The notes under the pieces are model-generated. The model saw only the letters and a program-made list of their open reading frames with translations. It had not been told where the DNA came from and did not search any database. From CAYUEN01 sp964443745 (lineage in GTDB: Bacteria > Campylobacterota > Campylobacteria > Campylobacterales > QNZT01), in NCBI GenBank assembly GCA_964443745.1, contig CAYUEN010000031.1:1-24175 (forward strand): a DNA stretch of 24,175 bases. The letters run 5' to 3'. Every line of letters begins with the position of its first letter. Within the stretch, counting starts at the first letter, position 1. Positions 22,839 through 24,175 of the stretch are shown here, piece after piece. Both the position numbers and the translations under genes were made by a program.

Positions 22839-24175
22839 AAGAGCTGACACTGGGAATGAATTTTTTCGGCGGACACGATACGGGCATTTTCGCGATTTTC
22901 GAGGACGACTGCTACGGATTGCTCGAAGAGCGCGTCACCCGCTTCAAACACGACGCTCTCTTTCCGCTCGGCGCGATCGAAGAGATGCTGCGGTACAAAC
23001 GAATCGATCCCGAAAAGGTCGAACGCCTCCATGTCGGAGTGGCGACGCTGGAGTTCGAAAACCGCCTACTGCCCGAAAAGAGTTACGAAATGACGCGGGC
23101 GCTCAGATCGATGCTTTCGTCTCCCGGCGAACCGCTTTACATCAAGGAGTACACCCGAAAGAAAGAGGCGCTCAGACAAAAAGGAAAACTCGCCCAAAGC
23201 GCCGCTTTTTTGGCCGATCCCGACGGACGCCGCTATCTTCGGATGCAGCTTACCGGCAAAAAACGGCCTCTTAGAGAGATCGTCACGAACCATCTAAAAC
23301 GTATCTTTCCACGATCGAAGCTCGATTTGAACTTCTACGAGCACCACCTCTGTCATGCCTACAGCAGTTTTTACGCCTCCGACTTCGAAGAGGCGATGAT
23401 CTTCTCTTTTGACGGATACGGCGACGGGCTTTTCGCCAAACTCTATCTCGTCGACAAAGAGGGAAAATTCGAACCAATCGGAGAGAGCGCCAACGTTTAC
23501 GTCCCCAACACCCGCAAATACGACTTCGCCGACAACGGCTACCTCTCGGTGGGCAACATCTATTCGATTTTCACCCATCTGCTGGGCTTCACTCCGCTGG
23601 CCGACGAAGGAAAGGTGGAGGCGCTCGCGGCCTTCGGAGATTATCGAAACGCCCTCTACGAGAGGCTCTGCGAAGGATACGCGATCGACGAGGAAAGGCT
23701 TTCGATTCGACTTGACGCATCCGTATACGACGCTCTCTTCGCTCCCGAATCGATCGAACGGATTTTCGACGACCTCTCCCGCGAAGCGATCGCAGCGGCG
23801 GTACAGCATTTTGCCGAAGAGAGCGCGCTCGCGCTCCTTCGTGCGGCCAAAAGACGCCATCTCGCGTCCGCACTCGCCCTTTGCGGCGGAGTGACGGCGA
23901 ACGTGATCATGAATCTTCGCATCTTCGAAACGCTTTTTGACGACCTCTTCATCACCCCGGCGATGGGAGACGACGGAATCGCTCAGGGAGCCGCCCTTTT
24001 GAAATATTTCGAACGCTTTCCGGATCGAAAAAAGGAATTCCGCTTTCCCCAAATGCCGTATCTCGGCTCCGCCTACACCAAAGAGGAAATCGAACCGCTG
24101 CTTTTAAACGGAGGTTATCGCTACGAAGATCTGGGCGAAGCGGCGTGGGAGAAGGCGGCGGAGCTGGTGGCGGCG
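22835..24175 (+). CDS. NodU/CmcH-family carbamoyltransferase, C-terminus outside the window
   Basis: 447 codons are visible and the frame stays open to the last base, so the protein is truncated by the window edge. The motifs are those of the ASKHA-fold O-carbamoyltransferases: FFGGHDTGIFAIFED (10-24), EERVTRFKHD (31-40), metal-binding EHHLCHA (169-175, with H170, H171 and H174), FSFDGYGDG (190-198), DEGKVEALAAFG, LCGGVTANVIMN and AMGDDGIAQGAAL. These enzymes use carbamoyl phosphate and ATP to carbamoylate hydroxyls of sugars or antibiotics. In this operon the likely target is a sugar of the repeat unit. AAGGAG precedes ATG 22835 by 4 bases, and the ATG overlaps the fdtB-type stop. The C-terminal substrate-binding domain begins near the edge and cannot be judged. 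Confidence 0.88.
   Translation, partial: MKELTLGMNFFGGHDTGIFAIFEDDCYGLLEERVTRFKHDALFPLGAIEEMLRYKRIDPEKVERLHVGVATLEFENRLLPEKSYEMTRALRSMLSSPGEPLYIKEYTRKKEALRQKGKLAQSAAFLADPDGRRYLRMQLTGKKRPLREIVTNHLKRIFPRSKLDLNFYEHHLCHAYSSFYASDFEEAMIFSFDGYGDGLFAKLYLVDKEGKFEPIGESANVYVPNTRKYDFADNGYLSVGNIYSIFTHLLGFTPLADEGKVEALAAFGDYRNALYERLCEGYAIDEERLSIRLDASVYDALFAPESIERIFDDLSREAIAAAVQHFAEESALALLRAAKRRHLASALALCGGVTANVIMNLRIFETLFDDLFITPAMGDDGIAQGAALLKYFERFPDRKKEFRFPQMPYLGSAYTKEEIEPLLLNGGYRYEDLGEAAWEKAAELVAA

Noticed and set aside
21708..22850. 380-codon minus-strand frame opposite the FdtB-type aminotransferase
   Set aside because: The complementary strand encodes an intact DegT-family enzyme with its PLP lysine; the minus frame has no family features.
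13083..24175. Natural-product (antibiotic) cluster suggested by carbamoyltransferase and DegT aminotransferases
   Set aside because: Wza/Wzc/Wzx/Wzy-type genes and several GT2 genes in the same overlapping operon explain these enzymes as surface-polysaccharide genes.

Overview
The window looks like a chromosomal segment of a Campylobacterota (Epsilonproteobacteria) bacterium, probably an environmental or vent-type relative of Sulfurovum, Nitratifractor or Hydrogenimonas. This is an inference from protein flavour: NosL copper chaperones, a DsbD_2/TauE-like membrane protein, very tightly overlapping operons, and TATAAT-like -10 boxes with poor -35 boxes. No rRNA or phylogenetic marker is present to prove it. 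There is no CRISPR array, insertion sequence or prophage signature.

Layout. (1) 1-1233, minus strand: a truncated tRNA-Gly(GCC), a DUF937 protein and a charged helical protein of unknown function. (2) 1301-6858, plus strand: one compact operon. It starts with a palindromic promoter and a structured leader. It then encodes a secreted protein with two NosL domains, a small membrane protein, an FtsX/MacB-type permease, its ATPase, a cysteine-bearing polytopic membrane protein, a membrane-anchored NosL-like protein, and a DsbD_2/TauE-like membrane protein. Most genes overlap or abut. I read this as a metal (copper) and perhaps thiol handling system of the inner membrane and periplasm. No nosZ or oxidase gene is in view, so the client is unknown. 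(3) 6855-9964: a GT9-like glycosyltransferase, apparently starting at CTG and overlapping the last gene of the copper operon, followed by a secreted DUF4838 protein. (4) 10068-12924: a GT2 gene on the plus strand facing a minus-strand pair (GT2 plus DegT/DnrJ/EryC1 aminotransferase) with overlapping 3' ends. (5) 13083-24175: a Wzy-dependent polysaccharide operon. It carries an outer-membrane export lipoprotein (Wza/OPX), a Wzc-like co-polymerase, a Wzx-like flippase, a RfbF-like glycosyltransferase, a Wzy-like polymerase and a GT2. These are followed by a sugar module of FdtA/QdtA-type ketoisomerase, GNAT/FemAB-like acyltransferase, FdtB-type aminotransferase and a NodU/CmcH-type carbamoyltransferase that runs off the window.

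How it works together. Region 5 should build repeat units on an undecaprenyl carrier, flip them (Wzx), polymerise them (Wzy), and control length and export them (Wzc/OPX). The visible sugar genes predict an N-acylated 3-amino-3,6-dideoxyhexose and an O-carbamoyl decoration. The early nucleotide-sugar genes (for example RmlA/RmlB types) and the initiating phosphoglycosyltransferase must lie outside. The most unusual part is region 2: NosL domains wired to a MacB/LolCDE-class ABC transporter rather than to NosDFY, plus an unrecognised CPFC membrane protein.
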